DNA from: JAGOBX01 sp017999075 [NCBI: Candidatus Babelota bacterium]
GTDB lineage: Bacteria; JAGOBX01
Length of the DNA stretch: 25,069 nucleotides
Assembly: GCA_017999075.1 (NCBI GenBank)
Contig: JAGOBX010000004.1
Location: 1-25,069 of the forward strand
Direction: 5' to 3'
The notes beneath the pieces were generated by a model. That model was not told where the DNA came from and ran no database searches. It worked only from the letters and a program-made list of their open reading frames with translations. The number at the start of each line of letters is the position of its first letter. Positions within the stretch are counted from its first letter, which is position 1. Shown here piece after piece: positions 1 to 8,199 of this stretch. The position numbers and the translations under genes are program-made.

Positions 1-143
1 TTTTTAATTTTTTCATAAGTTATTTTAATTTTATATATTAAAACATAAATTTTAAAATATATTATTTATTTTGTCAAATAATATTACAAAAAACCAAAAA
101 AAATTCATTATAATAAAAAAATATTAATATTATTAAAAAAACC

Positions 144-171
144 TTGATTTAATAAATTTTCACAGTATAAT
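144..171 (+). promoter_or_regulatory. Candidate distal sigma-70-type promoter
   Basis: TTGATT (144-149), a 16-nt spacer, and TATAAT (166-171). The -10 is perfect and the -35 matches four of six positions. It would give a leader of roughly 80 nt before the kinase start at 261. It is the weaker of two tandem candidates, and in DNA this AT-rich a chance match is possible. Confidence 0.35.
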
Positions 172-222
172 TAAATTGGTAATAATAAAAATTAGAAAAA
201 TTAAAAATGCAGATATTTATTA

Positions 223-251
223 TTGACAAAATCAAAAAAAATATTTATAAT
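223..251 (+). promoter_or_regulatory. Consensus sigma-70-type promoter of the kinase cluster
   Basis: TTGACA (223-228), a 17-nt spacer, and TATAAT (246-251) match the housekeeping consensus at all twelve positions with optimal spacing. The predicted transcription start is near 258, only about three bases before the ATG at 261. No Shine-Dalgarno sequence is visible before that ATG, so transcripts from this promoter would be essentially leaderless. Confidence 0.7.
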
Positions 252-260
252 AATTAAAAA

Positions 261-2294
261 ATGATAAAATTTAAAAAAATAGCACTAATATTTTTTTTTA
301 TTATTTTTTCATCCATCATTTTATTTGCAGATGACACTATTCCCATTAATAAAAAGAAAATAATTACAGCAGCAGTCATAGCGGACTTTCCCCCTTTATA
401 TTTTCTTGATGAAAACAAAAAACCTATCGGATTAGCCATAGATATTTTTGAACAAATTTCAAAAAATTTAGGATATGAAATAAAATACAAAATAGTTATG
501 AATTGGGCTGAAGCTCTTGATTCGGTAAAAAATAAAACTGCGGACATTGTTCCAGGTGCAGGATTGTCAAAAGACAGAATCCAAAATTTTAAAGTATCGA
601 ATACCCCTTTAGAAGCAGTTCCTGTTTCATGTTTTGTACGTTCAGGAAACTTTAATATAAACGGCATTGAAGATTTAAAAAATAAAAAAACAGGCGTTAT
701 AGACAACAGCGCAGCATTTAATGAGATGAAAGATTGGAAAAATTATATTCTTATTACTTTCAATAATGTCGAGTCAGCGTTATTCAGTCTTCTTTCCGGA
801 GAAATAGATGCATTTGTATTTCCACAACCAGTTCTTTTAAAAAAAGCTGCAGAAATAAATGTTGAAGATAGAATAAAAATTGTAGGTAAGCCGTTGATCG
901 AATTAAAAAGAAGTTATATTTTTCATAAAGATGATAATCAATTTTATGACATTTACAGTAAAGAATTAAAAAAAATATTAGCTACAGAATTTTATCGAAA
1001 CAGTTATATAAAATGGTATGGAAAACCACAGGAATACTGGACCGTAAAAAAAATATCTTTACTTTTTTCAATTCTTATCATATTTATAACTTCTTTTCTG
1101 CTTATATGGAAATACAAAACTACTTTCAAACTATATTCCGAATTAAAAAATTCAGAAAATCAGTATTATTCATTAGTTGATAAAATGACTGAAATGGTGG
1201 TTCAGCATAAAATAAATTATGACTCAAATGGAAAACCTATTGATTACACATTAATTGACTGCAATGATTCTTTTTGCCGGATAACAGGATTAAAAAAAGA
1301 AAATGTCGTTGGCAGGAAATGTTCTGAAATTTTCAATTCTACACCTCCGCCTTATCTTGAAATTTATTCAAATACTGCGGAAAACGGAATTCCAAATCAA
1401 TTTGAAACTTATTACAGCGTAATGGACCGCCATTTTCTAATATCAGTGATTTCTCATAAAAAAGGTTTTTTTGCAACTGTTACAACTGATATAACAGAAA
1501 ATAAAAAAAATGAGAACAGAATGAAAAACCTTATTTTGCTTCTTGAGGCAAAAAATGAAGAAATGGAAAATATACTTTATATTTCATCTCATGATTTGAG
1601 ATCACCTCTTCTGAACATTCAGGGATTTGCATCAAGAATAGAAAAAAATATAACCGAACTTTCCGAAACCATAAATAATTCAGATACTCTAGAATCGATT
1701 AAAAAAAAGTTTGGGGGAGATTCACAAATAAAAGACCGTCTGATTTCTTCAACAAATTACATTTTAACCAGCGCACAAAAAATGGATTTTCTAATAAGCG
1801 GGCTTTTAAAATTATCAAGAATAGGAAGAACTCAGGTAAAATTAACTTCTGTAAAAATAAACAAACTTTTTCAGGATATTCTAAAATCATTAACTATAAA
1901 ACTTCAGGATAATTCATGCGAAATTAAAATAACTGATATGCCGGATTGTATAGGAGACATGAATCTTCTCAATCAGGTTTTTACCAATTTAATTGATAAT
2001 GCGGTTAAATACAAAAAAAAATCCGAAATTTTAAAAATTAATATTTCAGGGAAAATTGAAGGAAATAATGCTGTATATTGTATTGAAGATAATGGAACAG
2101 GCATATCAGAAAACAATCTTGAAAAAATATGGAAATTGTTTTATAGAGCATGCGATGATAATTCAATCGAAGGTGAAGGATTAGGGTTAACAATTGTAAA
2201 AAACATTGTTCAAAAACATTCCGGTAAAGTATGGGTTGAATCTGAATTGGGAAAAGGAACTAAATTTTTTATTTCAATCCCTGCGGTTATTTAA
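261..2294 (+). CDS. Sensor histidine kinase with periplasmic solute-binding (SBP_bac_3-type) sensor and PAS domain
   Basis: A 677-residue membrane sensor kinase. Residues 1 to about 23 form a Sec signal peptide (basic start, long hydrophobic run, FADD). Residues from about 35 to 255 resemble a family 3 periplasmic solute-binding protein, with phrases such as FPPLYFLDEN and IDIFEQISKNLGY, so the input is probably a small ligand such as an amino acid. One transmembrane helix lies near 265-283. A PAS-like domain follows at about 300-415, then a HisKA domain with phospho-acceptor His444 (SSHDLRSPLLN). The HATPase domain has an N box (FTNLIDNAVKYKK), G1 (DNGTGI) and G2 (GEGLGLTIVKN). It lacks a receiver domain, and the response regulator follows 21 nt downstream. 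The ligand cannot be read from sequence. The start is fixed by the signal peptide, and there is no Shine-Dalgarno site. Confidence 0.9.
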   Translation: MIKFKKIALIFFFIIFSSIILFADDTIPINKKKIITAAVIADFPPLYFLDENKKPIGLAIDIFEQISKNLGYEIKYKIVMNWAEALDSVKNKTADIVPGAGLSKDRIQNFKVSNTPLEAVPVSCFVRSGNFNINGIEDLKNKKTGVIDNSAAFNEMKDWKNYILITFNNVESALFSLLSGEIDAFVFPQPVLLKKAAEINVEDRIKIVGKPLIELKRSYIFHKDDNQFYDIYSKELKKILATEFYRNSYIKWYGKPQEYWTVKKISLLFSILIIFITSFLLIWKYKTTFKLYSELKNSENQYYSLVDKMTEMVVQHKINYDSNGKPIDYTLIDCNDSFCRITGLKKENVVGRKCSEIFNSTPPPYLEIYSNTAENGIPNQFETYYSVMDRHFLISVISHKKGFFATVTTDITENKKNENRMKNLILLLEAKNEEMENILYISSHDLRSPLLNIQGFASRIEKNITELSETINNSDTLESIKKKFGGDSQIKDRLISSTNYILTSAQKMDFLISGLLKLSRIGRTQVKLTSVKINKLFQDILKSLTIKLQDNSCEIKITDMPDCIGDMNLLNQVFTNLIDNAVKYKKKSEILKINISGKIEGNNAVYCIEDNGTGISENNLEKIWKLFYRACDDNSIEGEGLGLTIVKNIVQKHSGKVWVESELGKGTKFFISIPAVI

Positions 2295-2315
2295 GAATTA
2301 ATAAGGAGGAAATCT

Positions 2316-2777
2316 ATGGAGAATGCAAATGAAATTATAATTCTAATGGCCGAAGACGATGATGGTCATGCAGAACTTATCAAAGAAAATCTTTATGATG
2401 CCGGTATAAAAAATAAAATTATCAGGTTCAATAACGGAACAAAGATACTGAACTTTTTATATAACCAGCTTTCTATGGGCGATGATAAATACAATTCCCA
2501 TTTATCTTATCTTATTCTGCTCGATATTCAAATGCCTGAAATAGACGGAATTGAAGTTCTAAAAAAAATAAAATCAGATCCCACACTAAAAAAAATACCT
2601 ATCATAATGCTTACTACAACAGACGATCACCGCGAGATACAGAAATGTTATGAATTAGGATGTAATTGTTATATCACTAAACCTGTTGAATTTAATAAAT
2701 TGGCTGAAACATTAAGGCGTCTCGGACTTTTCATACTTGTTGTTAAAATACCCGATTCATCAGGGGAAAAAAAATAA
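2316..2777 (+). CDS. Single-domain response regulator, Rcp1-type
   Basis: A 153-residue stand-alone receiver domain with no output domain. The acidic pocket is Asp14/Asp15, the phospho-acceptor is Asp70 (LILLDIQMP), a Thr-rich switch (MLTTTDD) follows beta-4, and the conserved Lys sits in YITKPVEF. The long loop between helix 2 and beta-3 and the DPTLKKIPIIMLTTT segment are typical of the cyanobacterial phytochrome partner Rcp1 and its relatives. It has a textbook ribosome binding site (AAGGAGGAAA) and its stop codon overlaps the next start (TAATG), so translation of the two genes is probably coupled. The likely role is a phosphoryl shuttle between the upstream membrane kinase and the downstream hybrid kinase. 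The partner assignment is inference from position. Confidence 0.92.
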   Translation: MENANEIIILMAEDDDGHAELIKENLYDAGIKNKIIRFNNGTKILNFLYNQLSMGDDKYNSHLSYLILLDIQMPEIDGIEVLKKIKSDPTLKKIPIIMLTTTDDHREIQKCYELGCNCYITKPVEFNKLAETLRRLGLFILVVKIPDSSGEKK

Positions 2778-4675
2778 TGAATAAAAATCTTCCTATACTT
2801 ATTGTTGAAGATGATAAAGGAGTATCATTTTTAATAACAGAAAAAATAAAAGAAATTTATGATTTTACCGTTCAATGCTACACAGGTTCTGAAGCTTTAA
2901 CCTGGCTTGAAAATAACAGTGCAGAAATCATAACTCTTGATTTTTCGCTTCCTGACATGAATGCTATCGAATTCATAACAAAACTTAAAAATAAAAAAAT
3001 TGAAGTTCCTCCATTTATTGTAGCTACAGGATATGGTGATGAAAAAATTGCTGTTGAACTTATGAAACTTGGCGCAAGAGATTATTTTGTTAAAGAATCA
3101 AACTTCATAGAATCAATTCCTAAAATAATTGAGAACCTGCTTAAATCCATAAAACTTGAAAATGAATTAAAAGAATCAAAAAAATTACTCGAAGAAAAAC
3201 AACGCCTTCTTGAACAAGCTCAAAAAATAGCGCATCTGGGAAGCTGGCTGTATGATTTTAATAATGATTCGATTTATTGGTCCCAAGAAATGTATAATAT
3301 TTTTGATTTAACATTCGGAGAGGAATTGAATTATAAAAAAACATTAAATTTTATTTATGAAGAAGACAGACAAAACGTCGAAATCGCCCGTAAAACAGCA
3401 ATAGAAAAAAAAACAGATATTAACATTGAATACAGAATTGTTACTAAAAAAAATGAAATAAAATATGTTCATGAAAGAGGAGAATTCAATAAAGATTCAG
3501 AAACCATTTCATTGTCTGGAACTCTTCTCGACATAACCGAATATACAAAAATAAAACAGCAGCTTATTCATTCGGAAAAACTATCAGTAGTTGGTCAACT
3601 TTCAGCAGGCATAGCGCACGAATTCAATAATATTCTTGCAATATTAAAAACAAATGTTCAATATTTGCAATCATTATCCCAGCAAAACGATGAAACTTCA
3701 GAGTTCTATAATATTTTTATAGATCAAATAGACAGGGCTGCGGTAATAATTAAACAGCTTATGATTTTTGCAAAACCTAAAGAATCTAAAAAAACAATGG
3801 TCTCCATTAATTTTTTAATTGATGAAGTTTTAAAACTGCAATCAAAGCAACTTAATTTTGAAAATATAAAAGTTATAAAAAATTATTCTGATGAAACCTT
3901 TGTTTTAGGAGACAGCGGACAACTTCAGCAGGTTTTAATAAATCTTATAATTAATGCAAGTCACGCTATTATGCCTAAAGAAAAAGGTGAAATAAAAATT
4001 ATAACAGAAAATAAATCAAATAATGTTGTCATAAAAATTATTGATTCAGGAATAGGAATAGAAAAAAATATACATGACAAAGTGTTTACACCGTTTTTTT
4101 CAACAAAAGGAGCTTATGCATCCAACAGACATAAAATTAATGGTACAGGGCTTGGTCTTGCTGTATCCCAAAAAATCATTGAAAACCATAATGGCAGAAT
4201 CTTTTTTGACAGCCAACCTGGAATAGGAACAGAATTCACTATAATTCTTCCTTCAGCAGTATCTGAAAGAATATATGATGATTATAAAAAACCGGATATT
4301 AATTTTGAAAATATAAATAAAAAGAATTCTTTTATTTTATTTGTTGATGATGAACATGAAATAATTAATATAATAAAAAAAATCCTTAAAAAATACGGGT
4401 ATACGAATGTTGCCACTGTCAACGAAGGTATAAAAGCTATAGAACTCAGTAAAAAATCAAAGTTTGATATTATATTTATGGATATAATGATGCCTGATAT
4501 TAATGGATATAAAGCTGTTCAGGAAATAAGAAAACATGATTCCACGGCAGTTATATTCTTTACAAGCGGAAAAATAGACATAGAAAAATCAAATCTTCAT
4601 GATCTCAATATTAAAGGCGTTATACAAAAACCATTTGATTTCAATGAAATAATTGATGCTATAGAAAAATCATAA
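2777..4675 (+). CDS. Hybrid histidine kinase, REC-PAS-HisKA-HATPase-REC
   Basis: A 632-residue cytoplasmic hybrid kinase with no signal peptide or membrane segment. An N-terminal receiver (about 5-125) has acceptor Asp55 (LDFSLPD). A short coiled-coil linker follows (ELKESKKLLEEKQ), then a PAS domain at about 150-255 (GSWLYDFNNDSIYWS). The HisKA domain carries His281 (GIAHEFNNILA), and the ATPase domain has an N box (INLIINASHAI), G1 (DSGIGI), F (FTPFFSTKG) and G2 (GTGLGLAVSQK). A C-terminal receiver (about 515-632) has acceptor Asp569 (MDIMMPD). The receivers at both ends fit a node in a multistep phosphorelay: input at Asp55 could tune autophosphorylation at His281, with output through Asp569. 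It overlaps the stop codon of the preceding regulator by one base. No histidine phosphotransfer protein or DNA-binding output is encoded nearby. Confidence 0.92.
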   Translation: MNKNLPILIVEDDKGVSFLITEKIKEIYDFTVQCYTGSEALTWLENNSAEIITLDFSLPDMNAIEFITKLKNKKIEVPPFIVATGYGDEKIAVELMKLGARDYFVKESNFIESIPKIIENLLKSIKLENELKESKKLLEEKQRLLEQAQKIAHLGSWLYDFNNDSIYWSQEMYNIFDLTFGEELNYKKTLNFIYEEDRQNVEIARKTAIEKKTDINIEYRIVTKKNEIKYVHERGEFNKDSETISLSGTLLDITEYTKIKQQLIHSEKLSVVGQLSAGIAHEFNNILAILKTNVQYLQSLSQQNDETSEFYNIFIDQIDRAAVIIKQLMIFAKPKESKKTMVSINFLIDEVLKLQSKQLNFENIKVIKNYSDETFVLGDSGQLQQVLINLIINASHAIMPKEKGEIKIITENKSNNVVIKIIDSGIGIEKNIHDKVFTPFFSTKGAYASNRHKINGTGLGLAVSQKIIENHNGRIFFDSQPGIGTEFTIILPSAVSERIYDDYKKPDINFENINKKNSFILFVDDEHEIINIIKKILKKYGYTNVATVNEGIKAIELSKKSKFDIIFMDIMMPDINGYKAVQEIRKHDSTAVIFFTSGKIDIEKSNLHDLNIKGVIQKPFDFNEIIDAIEKS

Positions 4676-4805
4676 AATTTAAAACTGCTGTTTTATTTCT
4701 TTGCTAAAAATTACACGCATTAAAAAAAAGAAGACTGAACCTTAAAACCCCAATATGATTTTAAAAATTCTTCTAAGGGAATGTTTTCAAAATGCAAGAA
4801 TGGGT

Positions 4806-4847
4806 TTAACTTTAAGGATTCAGCGGGCGCTGAATCCTTAAAGTTAA
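4806..4847. repeat. 42-bp near-perfect palindrome with 20-bp arms
   Basis: The left arm TTAACTTTAAGGATTCAGCG (4806-4825) is matched exactly by its reverse complement at 4828-4847, with only GG between. As RNA it would form a long hairpin. As DNA it could extrude or bind a dimeric protein. No T-run follows on either strand, so it is not a standard intrinsic terminator. It lies about 130 nt after the hybrid kinase stop. Confidence 0.85.
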
Positions 4848-4880
4848 GGGAAATAGGGAAAGGAAAAGGGAAAAATATAT

Positions 4881-4911
4881 AATTCAGAAAATAGGGAAAA
4901 TTTTCTGAATT
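4881..4911 (-). terminator. Terminator-like hairpin for the flagellar operon
   Basis: AATTCAGAAAAT (4881-4892) pairs perfectly with 4900-4911 around a 7-nt loop. Reading on the minus strand, the stem is followed by ATATATTTTT, which fits an intrinsic terminator about 125 nt after the flgJ stop. The stem is AT-rich and so weaker than usual. On the plus strand no T-run follows. Confidence 0.5.
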
Positions 4912-5037
4912 TATTCACAAGTTATTAATAATGCTTTTTAATTCAAAAAAATCATAAGCATTCTATTTTTTTCTAATAAATTATAATATTTAAAATATTT
5001 TTTTACCTCGTTATTTATGTTTTGTATAATAAAAATT

Positions 5038-5421
5038 TTATCTGTAAAATTTTCCTGTAACCTGATTATAAATAGAATCTGCAAGACCAAAATTTGAATT
5101 TTTAACTAATGATGATGAGTATTCATCGTGAAGCATTCCTTTAAACAATTCTTCACCTTGACCGCCGTCTATAAACCCTGATTTTTCTATTGTCTTAAAC
5201 ATTTGTGAAACCATTATCTTCACAAGTTCAGTTTCAAGTTCAAGAGACTGTTCTTTTATTGCCGCCAATTTTTCTTCTTCCGTGCGTTCTAATTTTTGAC
5301 GCGCATTTATAAACTGCTGATTAAAATTTGATTCAACTTTTTTATATTTATTTTTATTCTCAATCTGAATCTGCGCTGATTCAGATTTTAGAGGTTTATA
5401 TAATGTGTTTAATTTTATCAT
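5038..5421 (-). CDS. flgJ: FlgJ-like flagellar rod-binding protein (no muramidase domain)
   Basis: A 127-residue protein whose C-terminal part (about 62-122) is a rod-binding domain of the FlgJ N-terminal type. The ELVKIMVSQMFKTIEKSG segment is followed by GGQGEELFKGMLHDEYS, the usual M-L-D-y signature. The first 60 residues are charged and probably helical. The peptidoglycan hydrolase domain of gammaproteobacterial FlgJ is absent, as in many other phyla where a separate enzyme opens the wall. The role is as a scaffold for rod assembly in the periplasm. It is the last gene of the flg operon, 22 nt after flgI, with an AGAGAAG ribosome binding site. Confidence 0.88.
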   Translation of the reverse strand: MIKLNTLYKPLKSESAQIQIENKNKYKKVESNFNQQFINARQKLERTEEEKLAAIKEQSLELETELVKIMVSQMFKTIEKSGFIDGGQGEELFKGMLHDEYSSSLVKNSNFGLADSIYNQVTGKFYR

Positions 5422-5443
5422 CTGTAATTCTTCTCTCTATTTT

Positions 5444-6547
5444 TTATAACAATTCTATATCTGCGTATAATGCGCCTGCTTCTTTCAAAGCCTGTATTAT
5501 TGAAATAATATCACGCGGGGTTGCTCCGATTGAATTCAATGCTTTAACAACATCATTTATGGTAACTCCTTCATTAAGCATCATAACTTTACCGCCGGTT
5601 TCAGAAACTCCAACTGAAGTATTCGTAACTTTAGCAGTTTCTCCGGAACCAAGTGCATTAGGCTGAACAACATCATTGCTTTCAGAAATAACTACGCTTA
5701 AATTCCCGTGAGCTATAGCTGCTCTTGACAATTTCACTCCGTCTCCTATTACTATTGTTCCAGTTCTTGTGTTTATTATTAGTTTTGCTTTATTAGAAGG
5801 CACTACGCTAATTTTTTCAAGCTGAGCCAATAATAAAACAGGGTTATTCTTATATTGTTCAGGTATATCAATTGAAACAGCGCCTGCATCAAGAGCCGTA
5901 GCTATTTTAGCATTTGACCATAAATTAATTGCTTCCGTTATTTTTGATACTGTCATAAAGTCAGGATTGTTCAACAGCAATTCCACTTTATTATCTTTAA
6001 CAAATTCCATTTCTACAGTTTTTTCTATTATTGCGCCATTTACAACTTTGCCAGCAGTTGGATGGTTTTTTGTAACTTTAGTGCCGCCGGATTTGACGTT
6101 GAATCCGCCGATAGTTACCTGCCCCTGGGCTACTGCATACACATTTCCGTCAGCGCCAAGCATTGGAGTCTGTAATAATTGGCCGCCCTGAAGATTTTCA
6201 GCGTCTCCAATTGATGATACAACCACATCTAATTTCTGTCCCTCTCTTCCAAATGGAGGCAATGTAGTTGTTACTATCACAGCAGCGGCATTATCTACTT
6301 TGATATCTTTTATATTAACGTTTATTCCATGTGATTTTAACATACTTACTATTGATTGTATGGTAAATAAAGATTTATTACTGTCTCCTGTTCCTTCAAG
6401 TCCAACTACAATTCCAAATCCCTGAAGCTGATTGTCTCTTATTCCTTTTACCTGAGTAAGCTGTTTTAAACTTACTGCCACTTCCGCTATAACCGAAACG
6501 TTAAGCATTAAAATTATTGATATTGCTATTAAACTAATCTTTTTCAT
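5444..6547 (-). CDS. flgI: Flagellar P-ring protein FlgI
   Basis: FlgI polymerises around the distal rod in the peptidoglycan layer. The mature part begins after a signal peptide (MKKISLIAISIILMLNVSVIA) and shows VKGIRDNQLQGFGIVVGLEGTGD near the N-terminus, NVYAVAQGQVTIGG centrally, and the typical C-terminus IIQALKEAGALYADIELL. I place the start at 6547, giving 367 residues. That ATG has a GGGAG ribosome site seven bases upstream and begins exactly at the signal peptide. The open frame extends 18 codons further, to an ATG at 6601 inside the end of flgH, but this would put a non-signal-like segment ahead of the signal peptide. Export across the inner membrane by Sec and chaperoning by FlgA are expected. 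Confidence 0.95.
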   Translation of the reverse strand: MKKISLIAISIILMLNVSVIAEVAVSLKQLTQVKGIRDNQLQGFGIVVGLEGTGDSNKSLFTIQSIVSMLKSHGINVNIKDIKVDNAAAVIVTTTLPPFGREGQKLDVVVSSIGDAENLQGGQLLQTPMLGADGNVYAVAQGQVTIGGFNVKSGGTKVTKNHPTAGKVVNGAIIEKTVEMEFVKDNKVELLLNNPDFMTVSKITEAINLWSNAKIATALDAGAVSIDIPEQYKNNPVLLLAQLEKISVVPSNKAKLIINTRTGTIVIGDGVKLSRAAIAHGNLSVVISESNDVVQPNALGSGETAKVTNTSVGVSETGGKVMMLNEGVTINDVVKALNSIGATPRDIISIIQALKEAGALYADIELL

Positions 6548-6582
6548 TTTTTTCTCCCAACCGGAAATTTCAGAAAACATTA

Positions 6583-7212
6583 TTAAAACAAAAAATTCCA
6601 AATTCCGTTTGCAGCTTTTGCAAAAAATCCTTTGCGTTTATCATTTGAAAAATCAACATTCCCATTAAATATTATTGAAGCATTTGCAACTTTAGTTGAC
6701 GAAATAGTATTATCAACAGACACATCGTCAGTTCTGCATATACCTGAAATTACCATTTTTTGATCAGCATTATTAATTTTTACCAATCGTTCGCCGCGAA
6801 GTTTTATATTTCCGTTTTCATCAATTTCTTCCACAACAACTGATATTGTGGTTTTTAATGCTGTTTTTCTTGAATCCTGCGCCTGTTTTTTGAAATCGGA
6901 ACTTCCTTTGGCAGCTGCTCCGAACAAAGGAATCATTTTAGCAAGAGAATTAAAAAGGGTTTTATCTGTTTTTTCACTTTCTGATTTTGCTCCTGATTCT
7001 CCGCCGATTTCCAATGATTTTCCATTCTGTGTTGAATTTGATGATTGCGCCATACTTGATTCTTCAATAAGTATTGTTATAATATCTCCCTCACTGATTG
7101 CCTTTCTGTCGGAAAATTGTGATTTTGAATAATTATTCCATAAAGATTTTGCATTCAATGCAGGAGTCATTATCATGCTTATTGACAATATCATTATAAT
7201 TATATGTTTCAT
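6583..7212 (-). CDS. flgH: Flagellar L-ring protein FlgH
   Basis: A 209-residue protein forming the outer-membrane bushing of the rod. Family signatures are SLWNNYSKSQFSDRKAISEGD after the signal peptide, the VVEEIDENGNIKLRGERLVKIN segment, and the C-terminal block ISGICRTDDVSVDNTISSTK through NGIWNFLF. The N-terminus is a signal peptide (MKHIIIMILSISMIMTPALNA) with no cysteine in the lipobox position, whereas proteobacterial FlgH is a lipoprotein. The only cysteine lies far into the protein, in ISGICRTDD. The start has a perfect GGAGGT ribosome site eight bases upstream. The gene sits 22 nt after flgA and 35 nt before the chosen flgI start. Its presence is the best evidence here for an outer membrane. 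Confidence 0.94.
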   Translation of the reverse strand: MKHIIIMILSISMIMTPALNAKSLWNNYSKSQFSDRKAISEGDIITILIEESSMAQSSNSTQNGKSLEIGGESGAKSESEKTDKTLFNSLAKMIPLFGAAAKGSSDFKKQAQDSRKTALKTTISVVVEEIDENGNIKLRGERLVKINNADQKMVISGICRTDDVSVDNTISSTKVANASIIFNGNVDFSNDKRKGFFAKAANGIWNFLF

Positions 7213-7234
7213 ATATCGTTACCTCCAAAAAACA

Positions 7235-8179
7235 TTATTCGATTATTATTGTATTTTTATCTATTACTTTACCTCTAACTATCTTGTTAGAAGCAATGTT
7301 TTCCACTCTTAACGTTTGATTTCTATATCCGTTTTCCTTTGCTATACCCGATGTGCTTACTGTAATATTTCCAGTTTTTGAAATTATCTTAACTTCAGAA
7401 CCTCGTTTGATTAATGGTTCGTCCACAAAACTTTCTTCAATAAGTATCTCATTGGGCAGCAATATTTTTTTCACAAGTTTATTATTTAATTCATCAAAAC
7501 TTTTTATAATTGTTCCCCGAATACCAGTTATTTCCATTTTTTCTTCATAAACATCTGATGCAGAAATTTTATATGGCCATTTTAATGATTTATTAGTTTT
7601 TAATACATTATCCCAAACTCTAACTTTTGAGCGGACATATATTTTGTCATATAACTTTCCATCAACAATAATTCCGATATATGCTATAACAGAATTTTTG
7701 AAGTCTTCAGTTTTAGAAAAAGATATTTCAAATTTAACTTCGCCTAACGGCAAATATTTATTATAAGAAATTTCTGCAAATTCTATAGATATGTCTTTTT
7801 TATCTATTCCTTCTAATTTCTCTACGATAGCGTTTAAAACATAATTTTTCATATTCTGAATATCAAGTTTTTGTCCTTGACGTTCAATAATTATTTTTTC
7901 CGGACCTGTAACTTCAATATTTTCACTCACGCTATTTTTTAACAGGCGTTCAATATAATTTTTAGTTACAAATTTTTTTGTTCCCGGAACAGAAGATTTT
8001 GAAATATAAATGTCTTCTCCTATCCCTGAAATAATATCATTTAAATAAATTTTATCGTCTGCTACATATACAACTTCAGGCAGTTCGAATTTTCTGATAT
8101 TGTTATTTTCAGTTAAATCTGCTGCCTGAATATTGTATACGGATATGATTATTAATAATAAAGCGATAATTTTTTTCAT
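7235..8179 (-). CDS. flgA: FlgA, P-ring assembly chaperone (SAF domain)
   Basis: FlgA is a periplasmic chaperone for P-ring formation. The N-terminus is a signal peptide (MKKIIALLLIIISVYNIQA). The C-terminal third contains the SAF-type fold of FlgA: SASDVYEEKMEITGIRGTI, then KKILLPNEILIEESFV, KRGSEVKIISKTGNITVSTSG, and a final beta-rich VENIASNKIVRGKV. I start at the ATG at 8179, which gives 314 residues and coincides with the signal peptide. A TTG five codons upstream (8194) is in frame and would leave only five bases after flgG. Neither start has a strong ribosome site, so coupling to flgG translation is likely. At this length it includes the N-terminal domain of long FlgA proteins. Confidence 0.9.
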   Translation of the reverse strand: MKKIIALLLIIISVYNIQAADLTENNNIRKFELPEVVYVADDKIYLNDIISGIGEDIYISKSSVPGTKKFVTKNYIERLLKNSVSENIEVTGPEKIIIERQGQKLDIQNMKNYVLNAIVEKLEGIDKKDISIEFAEISYNKYLPLGEVKFEISFSKTEDFKNSVIAYIGIIVDGKLYDKIYVRSKVRVWDNVLKTNKSLKWPYKISASDVYEEKMEITGIRGTIIKSFDELNNKLVKKILLPNEILIEESFVDEPLIKRGSEVKIISKTGNITVSTSGIAKENGYRNQTLRVENIASNKIVRGKVIDKNTIIIE

Positions 8180-8199
8180 TTTTATCTTTGTCAACTATC

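Larger units (their letters stand above)
1..260. other. AT-rich upstream region of the two-component cluster
   Basis: This 260-nt stretch is extremely AT-rich and holds no credible gene. Its recognisable content is two candidate sigma-70-type promoters reading into the kinase gene at 261, listed separately. I see no hairpin, tRNA or repeat array here. Whatever gene precedes it lies outside the window. Confidence 0.6.
4676..5037. other. Convergent intergenic region between kinase cluster and flagellar operon
   Basis: These 362 nt lie between the ends of two converging transcription units, and I see no credible gene. The region holds a 42-bp near-perfect palindrome (4806-4847), a purine-rich stretch with repeated GGGAAA words (about 4848-4875), and a 12-bp-stem hairpin (4881-4911), listed separately. 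Confidence 0.6.

Noticed and set aside
254-706. 150-codon open frame on the minus strand
   Set aside because: It lies wholly inside the sensor kinase gene, has no ribosome site, and its sequence is an antisense shadow of the signal peptide and solute-binding domain.
5328-5666. 112-codon plus-strand open frame across flgJ and flgI
   Set aside because: It is antisense to two clear flagellar genes and resembles no known protein.
6548-6601. Upstream start of flgI, adding 18 codons
   Set aside because: It precedes a clear signal peptide, overlaps flgH, and the internal ATG at 6547 has a good ribosome site.
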